Shown: positions 39,508 through 49,764 of the stretch, one piece after another
How positions within the stretch are numbered: the stretch's first letter is position 1
Layout: each line of letters opens with the position of its first letter
DNA from: Nitzschia sp. DOCU1
Lineage: Eukaryota > Bacillariophyta > Bacillariophyceae > Bacillariales > Bacillariaceae
NCBI GenBank assembly: GCA_951394045.1
Contig: OX595996.1
Coordinates: forward strand, 1,116,001-1,180,000
DNA length: 64,000 bases
Direction of reading: 5' to 3'
Translations under genes and position numbers: made by a program
The notes under the pieces: generated by a model
What the model was told of the DNA's origin: nothing
The model's input: only the letters and a program-made list of their open reading frames with translations
Databases searched by the model: none

Positions 39508-40268
39508 CACCAAGAATGATAAAGACTGGGGCGTCAGATTTATTCAAAATAGCCGCTACGTCATGGTACTCTTCAATGGTACAGTTGGATCCATCCTTGG
39601 CCGATCGAATATCACCCACATGAATCACAAACTCGGCATCGGGTTGCAAATCAGCAATTTGAACCTTTAACTGTGCCGCTTCACTGTTGGAATAGGGAGC
39701 ATCCCCAATCGCATAAAAACGAGTACCGGCAGGCTCGTTATCGTCGCTTTGTTGCTGTTCGGTGGGTGAAATAGTAGCCAGCCGTCCATCTACGCCGAGT
39801 GGTGTCGGATCCGCTGTTGTCGCCGTGACCGGAGCTATTGTTGGACTGATTGGTACACCAGCTGGTGTTACAGGGACAGTCGTCGGTTTCACAGAAGCAA
39901 GAGTGGGCAATCGTGTTGGTTTTTTGGACGGCGCCGCCATTGTAACTGGGGACGCCGTGCTACTGCTGGCGACTGGGATTGTCGTGCTGGGTTGCGTTGT
40001 GACACCACCATCACCAACATCATTGGATGCTGGAGGAATGGGTGATATAGATGGAGCTAAAACGATAGAGGGAGGTGGAAATAGAGTCTCGTTCATCCAG
40101 TCCAGCCAGTCCGTAGCATTCTCAGTGGGTGTCATCGTTTCATTGAAATTCGTCTCGGCAAAGGCGGTAGGCAATGATGAAGGAGCTTCTGTAGCACTGT
40201 CGGTTGGACTCGACAACAAAGGGGAGGAACGATTGCACGAACAACGGGATTATTGCAAATTGATTCAT
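39508..40268 (-). pseudogene. Truncated calcineurin-like metallophosphoesterase with signal peptide
   Basis: ATG 40268 begins a signal peptide (MNQFAIIPLFVQSFLPFVV). After about 18 codons the reading frame changes into a long Ser/Thr/Pro-rich stalk, so one indel is apparent. The catalytic part starts FYAIGDAPYS, then FVIHVGDIRSAK and PVFIILG. Two metal-binding GD motifs are present, and the third (GDNE) should follow. At that point the sequence reads G|gtgagtataac, a strong donor, but no downstream exon is found within the window before the C31 gene. The open frame to 39317 is read-through of intron-like DNA. Likely a decayed secreted phosphatase gene; a very long intron cannot be excluded. 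Confidence 0.55.
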
Positions 40269-40455
40269 CGTTAGGCGTAGTGCTTTCTGTTCCACCATCG
40301 GATTAAAGCAGTGTCCAGTTGTGCCCGTCGACGTCGATGCTATCCATTGATTGATGGAAGCGACATTTGGGGGCGGATTCCACAGCCTGATGGAATATCT
40401 CACGCCCCGCTATGGTCGACACTGACTATCCAATCGAGGCCCCTTTCTTCAACTT

Positions 40456-40792
40456 TCAAAGAGGTCGTTTTGCTATGATAATGTTTGCGCCTGTGAATTC
40501 TGGCCTAGCGAAACTCTCTGGAGAACCGTGTGCCACGACAACCACGGAACGCTGATCCGGAGGCGTAGGAAGATCTTCTTCTTCAAACAAAGCAGGAGCA
40601 ATATGATCATGGTAAACTGCCAACACCCTTTCTTGACAATCCAAAAGAGACTCTGTCGTTGGTGCAGGAGGGGGGCACCAATGGGGATGGCTTTCATCCA
40701 GTGGGGGCGGTTTGTCAGGTAGACTTTGACGCCAGGCTAAAACTTTTTCTTCGCCGTACTTTTCCAGGATTTTTTGATAGAAATGACTATGG
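40456..40792 (-). pseudogene. Fragment of a cofactor-dependent phosphoglycerate mutase-like gene
   Basis: The minus-strand frame has no ATG. It reads KYGEEKVLAWRQSLPDKPPP, DESHPHW, TESLLDCQERVLAVYHDHIA and finally SVVVVAHG. These match the order in phosphoglycerate mutase (KYG..QV..WRR.....PP, ..HP.Y, .ESL.....R...Y....I.P, .V.V.AHG). The N-terminal catalytic RHG and the residues after AHG (normally N.LR) are missing: the sequence continues into unrelated codons and a stop. Nothing upstream resembles the rest of the enzyme. Assigned as a gene fragment; a shorter histidine-phosphatase paralogue with unseen exons is the alternative. Confidence 0.55.
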
Positions 40793-41460
40793 TACCTACG
40801 TATGTACCTTTATTAATGTAGGCTTGATAAGTAAAATAATATCATGTAACTTCTTGGTGACAGACAGACGTGTGAATGAGGGATTGAGAACTCTCTCCCT
40901 CGATCTATTTGATGGAAAATTCCCGGCGCGGTCTCGCACGAAGTCCTCTCTCACATTTTCTTGAACATCCAAAAAACGCGCCGCTTGCATTGTGTTCTTG
41001 GAGCATTGTGGAGCTGCAAGCAAGCACTTGTCCATCTATTTCCTGATTTCTTTTCGCATTAAACGATCCGGCAGGTGAGTATAGACATGTCTGCGTGACG
41101 GTCGTGTCTAGGATGTCCTAGTGTGTTCTATTTACTCGTCCAAGTATCGATTCCATGCACCATGGACGATTTCTTGCCGACGCAAGAATCACCATGGCGA
41201 TGTGTGCTCTTTTGCTTTCCACATGAAAACACTCGCATTGCATTTGTTCATGCATCGTTTGGACGACTCGCTATTCGGATTTCAATGGCTTGTTGTTGTT
41301 TGCAATGCATGGTGGGCTCATGCCGTGCATGATGGCGACGGATGTGTATGACATCGTCATGTCATGACGGTTCCGACCTGTACACGTTGTCTTGTATATT
41401 CTTGTGTCTCGGAATACATTCCATCGTGTAACTAATCTTTTTTTGTTTTGACATCAGAGA
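40793..41460. promoter_or_regulatory. Upstream region of the HNH-NUMOD gene, possible 5' UTR intron
   Basis: No gene is supported. A strong donor (ggcag|gtgagtatag, 41076) and a pyrimidine-rich acceptor (tttgttttgacatcag, ending 41456) immediately before the ATG at 41461 could define a ~380-base untranslated-leader intron. This is inference only. Confidence 0.35.
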
Positions 41461-42935
41461 ATGGAATCCGTCAGTGACGACTCTTCCATGGTGGAAGCTG
41501 CTGCTCGACGAGATCTCATTGCTCTTGGAGGTTCTTCGCCGGACGACTTCATGTCTTGCGATGTTGACTCGCTGGTGTCGACTAATCTTGACTCGGTGCA
41601 GAATTCTTGCATTGGAGAGTCTGTGGCGGAAGTTCTCGAGTCGCTGGTCGACTCTTCGATCGAGTCCGTGCGTGCTCTCGACTCGCAAGGTTCTGTTTCG
41701 TCTTTCGGAGTCAAGGGCACCAGCATGGCAGAGATCCGAGCCATTCCACAGTTAGCCGCAGATCTTGCTCTCCTTTTCTTCGAACTCTATACCTTGGAAG
41801 ATGGTTCATCGCGTGAAGTTGAGCGTGAAATTGATCGCTTTCGCGACTTTGACCTAAGTTGTCTGAATCACCTTCACTGTCTTGGACACGGTGCTGTGAT
41901 CGATGAAGAGGAAGCTAGACTGAAGAAGTTAGTGGTTTGGAAGATCATTGGCATTCAGCACCTTGCTGATAGTTTAGACGATGTGGCAGACGAGTATAGT
42001 ACTCACTTCACGTCCGAGCAACGACAGGCTCTCGATCGTCTCTACTCTGTCCTACCAGACTTTGAACTCGACCCGTTGCATGAGTCTGATTCCGATTATG
42101 ACAAGCGACCAAGTCGTGAGTACTTCAGCCGACGAAGTACTAACCCTGAATACATGAATCGTCGCCGGAATCGCGAACCGTGTGCTGATAAGTTACAGCA
42201 ACTCGTCGTAGACCATGGAGACTCATTCGGCCCACTAGAGCGCTTTGCAGTGGAGAAGACCAAATGGTGTATGTCGAAAGGTGATGGAAAAGGGAAACGG
42301 CGTGGTGATGGCAGAGAAAACCATCATAACGTGCCCAAGTCACTTGGAGGTTGTGATGATGCTGTTGGTAACATCACAGGATGTTCTACGAAAGACCACA
42401 TTCTGTTCCACTATGCGTTGGCAATCTTGTTCAGTGATTGGATTTTACAGTACATCTTCTGTAAGATGGTGCAAGACGCAAATATATCCTTCGAAGAACT
42501 GTTCAAAGGACTAAGTACGTCGGATCAGTCATTGTTTTCTAATTTTATGTGCACTTTGCTAACCTTTCTCCGCATAACATAGAGTGCAAGGAGTCTGCTA
42601 TTGCAAGGGTCGCCGAAATGCGAAAAAATGCTGTGTTGCGTGGTCCCGACCATCCGCTATGGGGGAAACCGGTGTCCGAAGAGGTAAAACGCAAGATGGC
42701 GGAAGGTAAAGGAACGGCAGTCGAACAATTGAACTTTGAGACTGGTGCGGTCTTGAATGTTTTCCCGAGTTTTCGTAAAGCGAACGAGCATCTGGGTGTC
42801 AATTGCTCGAGCAATTTGATTAGTTTGTGTGTGCACGGATGCATTTCTAAAGCTCATGGTTCCTTTTGGAGAAAAGCCGGGTCTGATTCAATGCCCAAAG
42901 TTGCACCTACCGCCAACATTGCGGTTCAGAACTAA
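41461..42935 (+). CDS. HNH-NUMOD homing-endonuclease-like protein (two exons)
   Basis: Exons 41461-42514 and 42583-42935 are joined in phase 1 by a 68-base intron (GTACGT...gctaac...CATAG), giving 468 residues. The N-terminal ~250 residues are acidic and helical with no domain recognised. At ~285-320 comes an HNH-like nuclease core, ENHHNVPKSLGG..D...N with KDH...H. After the splice join comes a NUMOD3-type helix (HPLWGKPVSEEVKRKMAEGK), then a NUMOD1-type block (TGAVLNVFPSFRKANEHLGV ... GSFWRK). These modules bind DNA in phage, organellar and viral homing endonucleases. The final ~17 codons read sequence that in another frame is the start of the next gene's LRRs. A spliced nuclear gene of this type is unusual. 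Activity is unproven. Confidence 0.65.
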
Positions 42936-43887
42936 TATTGGCGCATCGGGAGCACGAACCCTCGCGGTGATCTTACCAGGTATGAGGCAAATCCGGATCC
43001 TCAACCTGACGAGAAACTGCCTCCAAGACGAAGGAATCAATGAACTGTCGAGCGCGTTGAGAGGTCTCGACAGTCTCCGTATATTATTTTTACGAAACTG
43101 TGCCATTGGGAATAGCGGCATGAGGTCATTGGTCCGGGGATTGCAACGCAGCAATCTGACCTTTCTAGACCTTGGGGAGAACGGGTTCTCTGTCGTAGAC
43201 CTGCCCCGTTTGCGAAGACTAGTAGGGAGCAGACTCGATGGAACCCGTATCGAAGAGGATCAAGTGGTTGACAGATTAACAACACGAGGACTCCAACATT
43301 CGCGAGGCCTGCGGATGCTGGATCTGAGCAACAACGAAATCAATTCGGCTACGAGAATGATACCTATTTTATATATGCTGAGGAATTTTCCGGTTTTAGA
43401 AAGCCTCGATCTGAGTGGAAACGGAGCATTCTCGATCGGACAGGTACTGCAACATCTTCGGATTGTAGTACATCGGAGACCACTTTCCCGCTTGAGAGTA
43501 CTTCGTCTCAACGATTGTGGTATTCCACAATTCGGTATATCCGGTGCTTTCATCATCGCATCGCTTTTGGAGGACATGCCTCGTTTGACTGTTCTGGAAA
43601 TATCGGGGAATCAGATCAACGACATAGGGGCAGAACATATCGCAGAGAATCTACGGTTTGTGCCAAACTTGACGGAACTGAACCTAGGACGAAACCAGAT
43701 TGGCAACACGGGCGCAATGGACATCCTCAACCATCTTGGACATGTACCCCACCTTACCACTTTGAGACTAGAAGAGAACTGGATATCCGACGACATTATG
43801 TTGCAAGTGATGACAGTGAATGGACAAACTACGACTGATCTAGTCACAAACATGGACATAGATATCGTCAATCGACGACTATTCTAA
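42856..43887 (+). CDS. Ribonuclease-inhibitor-type LRR protein, apparently 5'-truncated
   Basis: The frame contains about ten LRRs of ~28 residues of the NLR/RNase-inhibitor type (L..L.L..N.I...GA..LA..L), starting at LRFRTNIGASGARTLAVILP (~42925) and ending RLEENWISDD. The first repeat overlaps the C-terminal codons of the HNH-NUMOD gene in another frame. The only in-frame ATGs are 42856, which lies inside NUMOD sequence, and 42982, which lies inside an LRR. Neither gives a natural N-terminus, so the 5' part was probably lost or replaced by the HNH gene. Stop at 43885-43887. If expressed it would be a scaffold for protein binding; it may be a pseudogene with an intact remnant. Confidence 0.55.
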   Translation: MVPFGEKPGLIQCPKLHLPPTLRFRTNIGASGARTLAVILPGMRQIRILNLTRNCLQDEGINELSSALRGLDSLRILFLRNCAIGNSGMRSLVRGLQRSNLTFLDLGENGFSVVDLPRLRRLVGSRLDGTRIEEDQVVDRLTTRGLQHSRGLRMLDLSNNEINSATRMIPILYMLRNFPVLESLDLSGNGAFSIGQVLQHLRIVVHRRPLSRLRVLRLNDCGIPQFGISGAFIIASLLEDMPRLTVLEISGNQINDIGAEHIAENLRFVPNLTELNLGRNQIGNTGAMDILNHLGHVPHLTTLRLEENWISDDIMLQVMTVNGQTTTDLVTNMDIDIVNRRLF

Positions 43888-44739
43888 AGTAGAATCTAAC
43901 AGTAGACTTGATGAATTGACTATCTCACTATTAAATGTAGGGTGAAAGAAATGGAGAAACATAGTGGAGATGGCGAATTCTACTCATGTACAGCGTCGGC
44001 GTCAACGACGCCAATGCTAGCCAGAGTATTATCATTAACATTACGCTACTTCACGCCCCCCCCCCCCCCTATAGACGACGCAAGTACTATCGCTAGCTAG
44101 TAGAGCACGCGCTTTCATCAGACTAGATTTCGCCATGCATATTTTTCGAAACACTAGACTTCACAAGAAGCGATTTTGCACAACATGCTTCCGTAACACT
44201 ATGCGGCTTCTTAAGACGACATAAGACGCAATTTCGGAAAACAAGATTTCGCAAGACGGCACCACAACGCTGTCTAAGTTCGCCAATTTTATCAACGTCT
44301 ATATAAAGTTCGCCAATTTATCAAGGATTATATAAGGTTTATTCTCTCGGTTACACGCGTGGAGACAAGAAACCTAACCCTGAGTGAAGCATGGCAAAAT
44401 AAGAATGCCTCTTACCCTTTTATTCAAAGAGCGTAAAAGAGCGTTGACTTGTTAATCTTCCTAGGCCCATAACCTAAACAAAAGAACGCAAAATAAGAAT
44501 ACACCTAAAGACAGGGGGAATCGGCGTGCACACCGGGCAACACAGCAATGACAACTCGTCACGCGCCGGCGGCCACTCCCAACGGCGAAATTATCCCAGC
44601 TCTTCTTGATCCGCTGCTTCGCGATATTGCCAACTCTAGCATGGATGAATCATAGAGATCTTTCTTCATGTCGTATTGAATAATTTCCACGGACGCGAGC
44701 TGCAGTGAGCAAAGATTCAGCGCTCGGCGAGTGTTCAAA
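43888..44739. other. Intergenic region with C homopolymer and a direct repeat
   Basis: No gene is supported. A run of about 14 C lies at 44056-44069. Two copies of agttcgccaatttt/atcaa...tatata lie at about 44277-44305 and 44307-44333, and loosely repeated ttcgcaagac-like words at 44120-44270. Confidence 0.35.
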
Positions 44740-44982
44740 TTACAATTGATCCGCAGGAATGAGCGTAAACTTTCGTTCCTTTTGTTGGGACTTCTTTGCC
44801 ATGAGTTTTGTTAGCTCGGCGGCATCCAAATTGCGAACATCAACATCATCCAAAGCAACGATCAAATCACCAGGGTTGATCAATCCTTGCATCGGAGACG
44901 TCTTCTTCAACGAATGTACCACACAGCCCTTATCAATGGTATCCACTACCATACCGATAGGACCTGGAGGGGCAAAGACATC
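44740..44982 (-). pseudogene. PDZ-domain fragment
   Basis: The minus-strand frame starts abruptly at about 44982. It reads APPGPIGMVVDT, GCVVHSLKKTSPMQG, NPGDLIVALDDVDVRNL and a final helix and strand (KERKFTLI). This is a PDZ domain lacking its first strand, with GPIG in the carboxylate-binding-loop position. A stop lies just upstream. ATG 44952 is an in-frame Met inside the domain. A splice acceptor-like cccctccag|G precedes PIG, so a lost upstream exon is possible. It sits head-to-head against the cyclase gene at 44985. PDZ domains bind C-terminal peptides; the rest of this protein is missing. Confidence 0.55.
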
Positions 44983-44984
44983 AT

Positions 44985-47900
44985 ATCAACGACGGAGGAA
45001 GCTCCGAATACTCTGGATCCATAGGAAGTGAGCATCTAAGCACTAGCGATGATCAGTCGAATTTGCAGTCAGCTTCGTCGTCGTCTGCAGCCGATACCAC
45101 AAACAAATCGCGCGAAGACGACCTGGTCATCGCCAAGGCAGAAAACACAGCCGTGTTCAGAATTCGTCTTGCTGTGATTGGATTCTTGCTTGTTTGTACT
45201 ATTGGAGTCGCCGTTCTTGTATATTGCAACACGGAACAGGGGGAAGAAGAAGAATTCGAATCGAAATTTCTCGACTTCTCGACAAAGATCCTGGACTCCT
45301 TCGGTAGCAGCTTGGCGTTGTCTCTTGCTGCAACGGATGCGTTTGTCGTTTCGACCGTATCCTACGCCCGTGCGGCCAACATGACATGGCCATTCGTCAC
45401 GGTGCCGGACTTTAGCACTCGAGCAGCAAAATTGCGAGCCGATACAAAGACAGCCGTCATCCTCGAGCTCCCCGTTGTTTCGGATGCGGATCGCGATCGG
45501 TGGGACTTGTTCTCTCTCCAGAATGGCCCTTCGTGGGTAGATGAGAACTTGCGAGTCCAACAGAGAGATCCGACATTCTTTGGAAACAAGATTGAGGCGT
45601 ACGATACGTTACCCATTCACAACAGCACGGGGGTCCCAGTAGGCCTCACCGAGTACTTCCCGATGTGGCAGGCATATCCAACCGCCTCGTCATATTTCTC
45701 TCCTTTTAACTTCGACGTGTCAATCTATGAGCCTCTCTCTGGTGTACTTGATGTCTTGCGTGGGCGGACGGCGGCAGTCGGGCGTGCCTCAAACTATCCC
45801 GGTGGCCGACCTTCTGAACACTTTCATTAAAGACAATGTTGGAGACCAGGGTTTCGATACCACAGAGCCCGTTAGTGAGCTTTTCTACCCGATGTTCAAT
45901 GATGCTGCGAGGGCTGTGTCTTTCGCTGATGGCGATATACCAACTGCGGATTCCAAAATGGTTGGGGTCGTTTTCATGCCATTCTTCTGGCGTGACTTCA
46001 TAACGGACACCCTACCCCCGGGCATCGACGGATTGGATGTCGTCATCGAAAACCCTTGCAATCAGACATTTACCTACAGAATCAAGGGACAAGTTCCAGA
46101 CTTCCAAGGGTACGGCGACAAGCATGACTCGAAATATGACGAGTATGTGCAACAATCCAAGCTTGCTGCTCTGAAGGCATCCTCGTCGGGAAGAATCTAT
46201 ACTGGTGTTCCCTTGTCGGATGACAGCTGCCCTTACACAATTCGCATTTATCCATCAAAAGTATTTGAAGATTCGTACCGAAGTTCAAACCCCTGGATTT
46301 ACACAACTCTGGCTGTATCGATTTTTGTTTTTACCAGCATTGTCTTCTTTTGCTATGATCATCTCGTCGAGAGGTAAGACTGCTCGCCCCAGAGTCACGG
46401 TTGCAACCTTGAACCGGTCTCATCTTTTTGCCTATTCAATCGCAGGCGTCAGAAGAAAGTCATGTCCAGAGGTACGAACGAAGTGCGAGTGTATAACTTT
46501 TGAGAAAGATATGGGATCTCACTCGCCCTCTCCTTTTGCCGCATCGCACAGCTATCAAGTCGTCTGCCATTGTCTCTTCCCTCTTCCCTTCCAACGTTCG
46601 TGCTCGGCTTTACGACGAAGGCGCGACGTTTTCCTCCCAAAAGAACCGTCTCAAGACCTTCATGAGCGATAGCCCTCAACGAGAAGAGAAGTCGGCTGAA
46701 TTGGACACCTCTGCCGAGGCTGTAACAGGTCGCCCCATTGCTGATTTGTTCCCTTCAGCAACCGTAATGTTCGCGGACATTGCTGGTTTTACCGCGTGGA
46801 GCTCCACACGTGAGCCCTCTCAGGTCTTCATTCTGTTGGAAACCGTGTACAGCACGTTTGACAAATTGGCAGCGAAGAGAAAGGTTTTCAAGGTCGAAAC
46901 GATTGGTGATTGCTATGTTGCAGTCGCTGGGCTGCCTGACCCTTGCAAAGATCATGCTTCGGTCATGGTCAAATTTGCTCGGGACTGCAGTATGCAAATG
47001 AGAGATCTGACCACAAAGCTATCAATATCCCTCGGTCCCGACACAGAAGATCTGTTCATGAGATTCGGTCTCAATTCCGGCCCAGTTACGGCGGGGGTGT
47101 TGCGCGGTCAAAAGTCACGATTCCAGTTGTTTGGAGATACTGTTAATGTAGCAGCACGCATGGAGAGCACTGGCATGAAGGGCCGCATTCATATCAGCCA
47201 GTCTACGGCCGACGAACTCATCAAGCTGAAGAAGGGGCATTGGGTACAACCCCGCAAGGATTCTGTGGAGGTGAAAGGGAAGGGAACGATGCCCACTTAC
47301 TGGGTGGTACCACGCGATGGCATATCGTCGTCGGATGTCATTGATGGCGCTGGAAACACAGGGACTGAGAAGTCGGAAGAAACAATTGATCTCGAGGACA
47401 CAGTGGCTCTGGATAGGAAACTCGAACTCAAGACCGAGCGATTGATTGAATGGAACACAGATATTCTAGCTCGGTTGATCCGTGGCATCGTGGCCCGACG
47501 GAAAACTCGAAAAGAACCTGAACCTGATCTGAAATCGTGCAGTGGATCATCACATGCATCGATGTGTGGGAAAGGCCTTGTCATTGATGAGGTCCAGGAG
47601 ATTATCGATCTCCCAGAGTTCGACCCAAGCCAAGCCACTGATTCTCCAGAGTCGGTTATCCTAGATCCTGTTGTGTTATCACAACTTCGGGCCTATGTTG
47701 CCGCTGTAGCGTCAACCTACCACGGACCTGAGAATCCTTTTCACAATTTTGAGCAGTAAGTTTTCGCGTTCCTATTGTGTCCCAATCTGTTTGAAGTCAA
47801 ATGGCCTCACGCTAGCTGTTGACAGTGCCTCGCACGTCTGCATGTCAGTCGCAAAACTCATGAGCCGGCTTGTTGCCACCGACGAATACTACGACCAAGA

Positions 47901-48790
47901 TAGCAAAGGAATGGCAAACTCGCTGGAATTGTACAAGCACGAGAGAACATTTGGCCTCAATTCCGATCCGTTGACCCTGTTTGCCTGCGCGTTCTCGGCT
48001 TTGATCCATGATGCTGGTCACCCTGGTGTACCCAACACACAGCTGGTCAAGGAAGCAACCACCCTGGCAAAACAATATGGCAACCGCAGCGTTGCAGAGC
48101 AACATTCGGTCGATCTCGCCTGGGACTTGTTGATGGAGGAAGAATACAGCGATCTAGTCCTTGTGATTTGCCCCACTCAATATGAATTGCAACGATTCCG
48201 CCAGCTGATAGTCAATTGTGTCATGGCGACGGACATAATGGATAAGGACTTGATCAGGCTTCGCAACGAACGATGGGACAAGGCATTTGATGTCACAAAT
48301 GAAAACCAAATGGTGCCTCTTCGGGACACGGTAAATCGCAAAGCCACAATTATTCTTGAGCATTTGATCCAGGCATCAGATGTGGCTCATACTATGCAAC
48401 ATTGGCATGTTTACCGCAAATGGAACGAGCGGCTGTTTTCGGAAATGTACAAAGCATACCGAGCAGGAAGATCCGAGACGAATCCGGCTGACTTGTGGTA
48501 CAAAGGCGAGCTAGGTTTCTTCGACTTTTATATCATTCCTTTGGCAAAGAAGTTGAGCGAATGTGGGGTTTTTGGAGTTTCAAGCGATGAGTACTTGAAC
48601 TATGCGGTAGGTGCAGCTGTCGGCTGTTGCGTTGCCAATCTTAGAGGAATCGCCGTCCGACTAAACTTCTCTCTTACTTTGTTTGGTTGGATAGATCAAG
48701 AATCGGGAGGAATTTGCTCTCCGAGGAGAACAGCTTGTCGTTGACATGGTACGCAGTCTCCAGCCACCATCGTTTCAAGCATCACTTTAA
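44985..48790 (+). pseudogene. Transmembrane guanylate cyclase-phosphodiesterase fusion (five exons, one apparent frameshift, start not found)
   Basis: Exons: 44985-46373, 46446-46471 (26 bases), 46552-47755, 47826-48606 and 48695-48790. All introns are GT..AG and the joins restore continuous domains (VMSR|AIKSSAIVSSLFP; NFE|HASHVCMS; YLNYA|IKNREEFALRG). Order: acidic Ser-rich N-terminus, membrane helix (LAVIGFLLVCTIGVAVLVY), ~370-residue extracellular region, helix, class III cyclase (FADIAGFTAWSS, KVETIGDCYVAVAG, LFGDTVNVAARME), linker, and HD-type class I phosphodiesterase (HNFEHASH, HDAGHPGVPN, ASDVAH). The Glu before TIGD favours GTP. A +1 shift is needed at about 45775. No ATG precedes the first membrane helix in frame. 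GC-PDE receptors control cGMP in diatoms, including pheromone response in Seminavis. Pseudogene or a single-base assembly error cannot be told apart. Confidence 0.82.
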
Positions 48791-49218
48791 ATACTATGAA
48801 ATGCGACTTTTCCTGGGAGGTGGAATACTGATGAGTGTAATAGTAACTCTTTATCGTCACAGTCTGTATGTCAGCCTTTCATTCATGTTGTTTTTGCCAC
48901 AGTCTGAACACAGAGTGTGATGCTCGTTGAACCATCGCAAACGCAGGTATCGATTAGTTGGACTCAAAACTCTTCACGGCGCTCACCCCTTCATTCAGTC
49001 CAAATACTTCACCCTTCATCAACGGGTAATCTTCTTGAGCTACGAGAATAATGTATCATACAGGCGATTCCCACGTAATATTTTGTTCTATTGTGTTGTG
49101 TTTCGTACAACTAGATTAACCAATGTCGTGCGGACCCAGCCAGGGACGACTTACGAAATGACAGCGGAAAGAAAGCGGTCCTCCAGTACAACGAGAAGTC
49201 TTCCAATCACTTTTCCAT
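48791..49218. other. Intergenic region between convergent genes
   Basis: 3' flanks of the cyclase-PDE and Mpv17-like genes. No supported gene is present; the 119-codon plus frame is largely antisense to the end of the Mpv17-like gene. Confidence 0.35.
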
Positions 49219-49764
49219 TTATTCCTGCTTTTCGACTTCCTTGTTTCCGAGGAAAGAAAGGAAGACGTTGTAACCGATTTGGATAGTGTTAATGTAGAGC
49301 AATCGTTGAGAAGGAGGGACAAAGGCAAAGTTGATAGTGTGAGCAGGAACCCAAACCGCCCACGATCCCATGACGGCAGTCTTGAGATCCGCCTTGATCT
49401 TGTTGACGTAATCATCCATGGTCTTTCCTTCTACAAGATTCAAGTATCCAAAGAACATGCAACCAAAGATGGGGTTCCAAATGGTTTGATCAATCGCGAC
49501 TTTGGACGCCACAGTGATCGGAGCAGTTCCCGGCAATTTGGAATCCAAGAATCCGTAGAAGTAGTGACCAGTGGTTCCGTGCAACATGAAACCAAAAGAT
49601 CCCAATCGAATGGTACGCATAATGTCATAGGGCTTGTCACTGGGTTCGATGAACTTTTGCGCCAAAATGTCTCCGCAGGTGAAACCGGTCAAGGAGGTCA
49701 ACGCCTTGGTCAACAAAGGTTGCGCTTCCAACAAAGCATTGTAACGAGCCCAAAGTCCAGCCAT
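49219..49764 (-). CDS. Mpv17/PMP22-family membrane protein
   Basis: 181 residues with four hydrophobic segments. It has the family pattern W..Y...L...P..T...T.......GD...Q (WARYNALLEAQPLLTKALTS, CGDILAQKF), then GPxxHxWY-like HGTTGHYFYGFL, K...DQ......P (SKVAIDQTIWNPIFG) and the C-terminal W..WP..Q..NF..VP...R (VWVPAHTINFAFVPPSQRLL). Mpv17, Sym1 and PMP22 are small channels or scaffolds of the mitochondrial inner membrane or peroxisome, and many diatom members may be plastid-located. The length matches the family exactly. Single exon, ATG 49764. Confidence 0.88.
   Translation of the reverse strand: MAGLWARYNALLEAQPLLTKALTSLTGFTCGDILAQKFIEPSDKPYDIMRTIRLGSFGFMLHGTTGHYFYGFLDSKLPGTAPITVASKVAIDQTIWNPIFGCMFFGYLNLVEGKTMDDYVNKIKADLKTAVMGSWAVWVPAHTINFAFVPPSQRLLYINTIQIGYNVFLSFLGNKEVEKQE

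Noticed and set aside
39762..40274. 170-codon plus-strand frame rich in Gly/Val
   Set aside because: Antisense of the Ser/Thr/Pro stalk of the metallophosphoesterase remnant.
44056..44069. Run of about 14 cytosines as a functional element
   Set aside because: Homopolymer slippage is the simplest explanation, and its length may be unreliable in the assembly.
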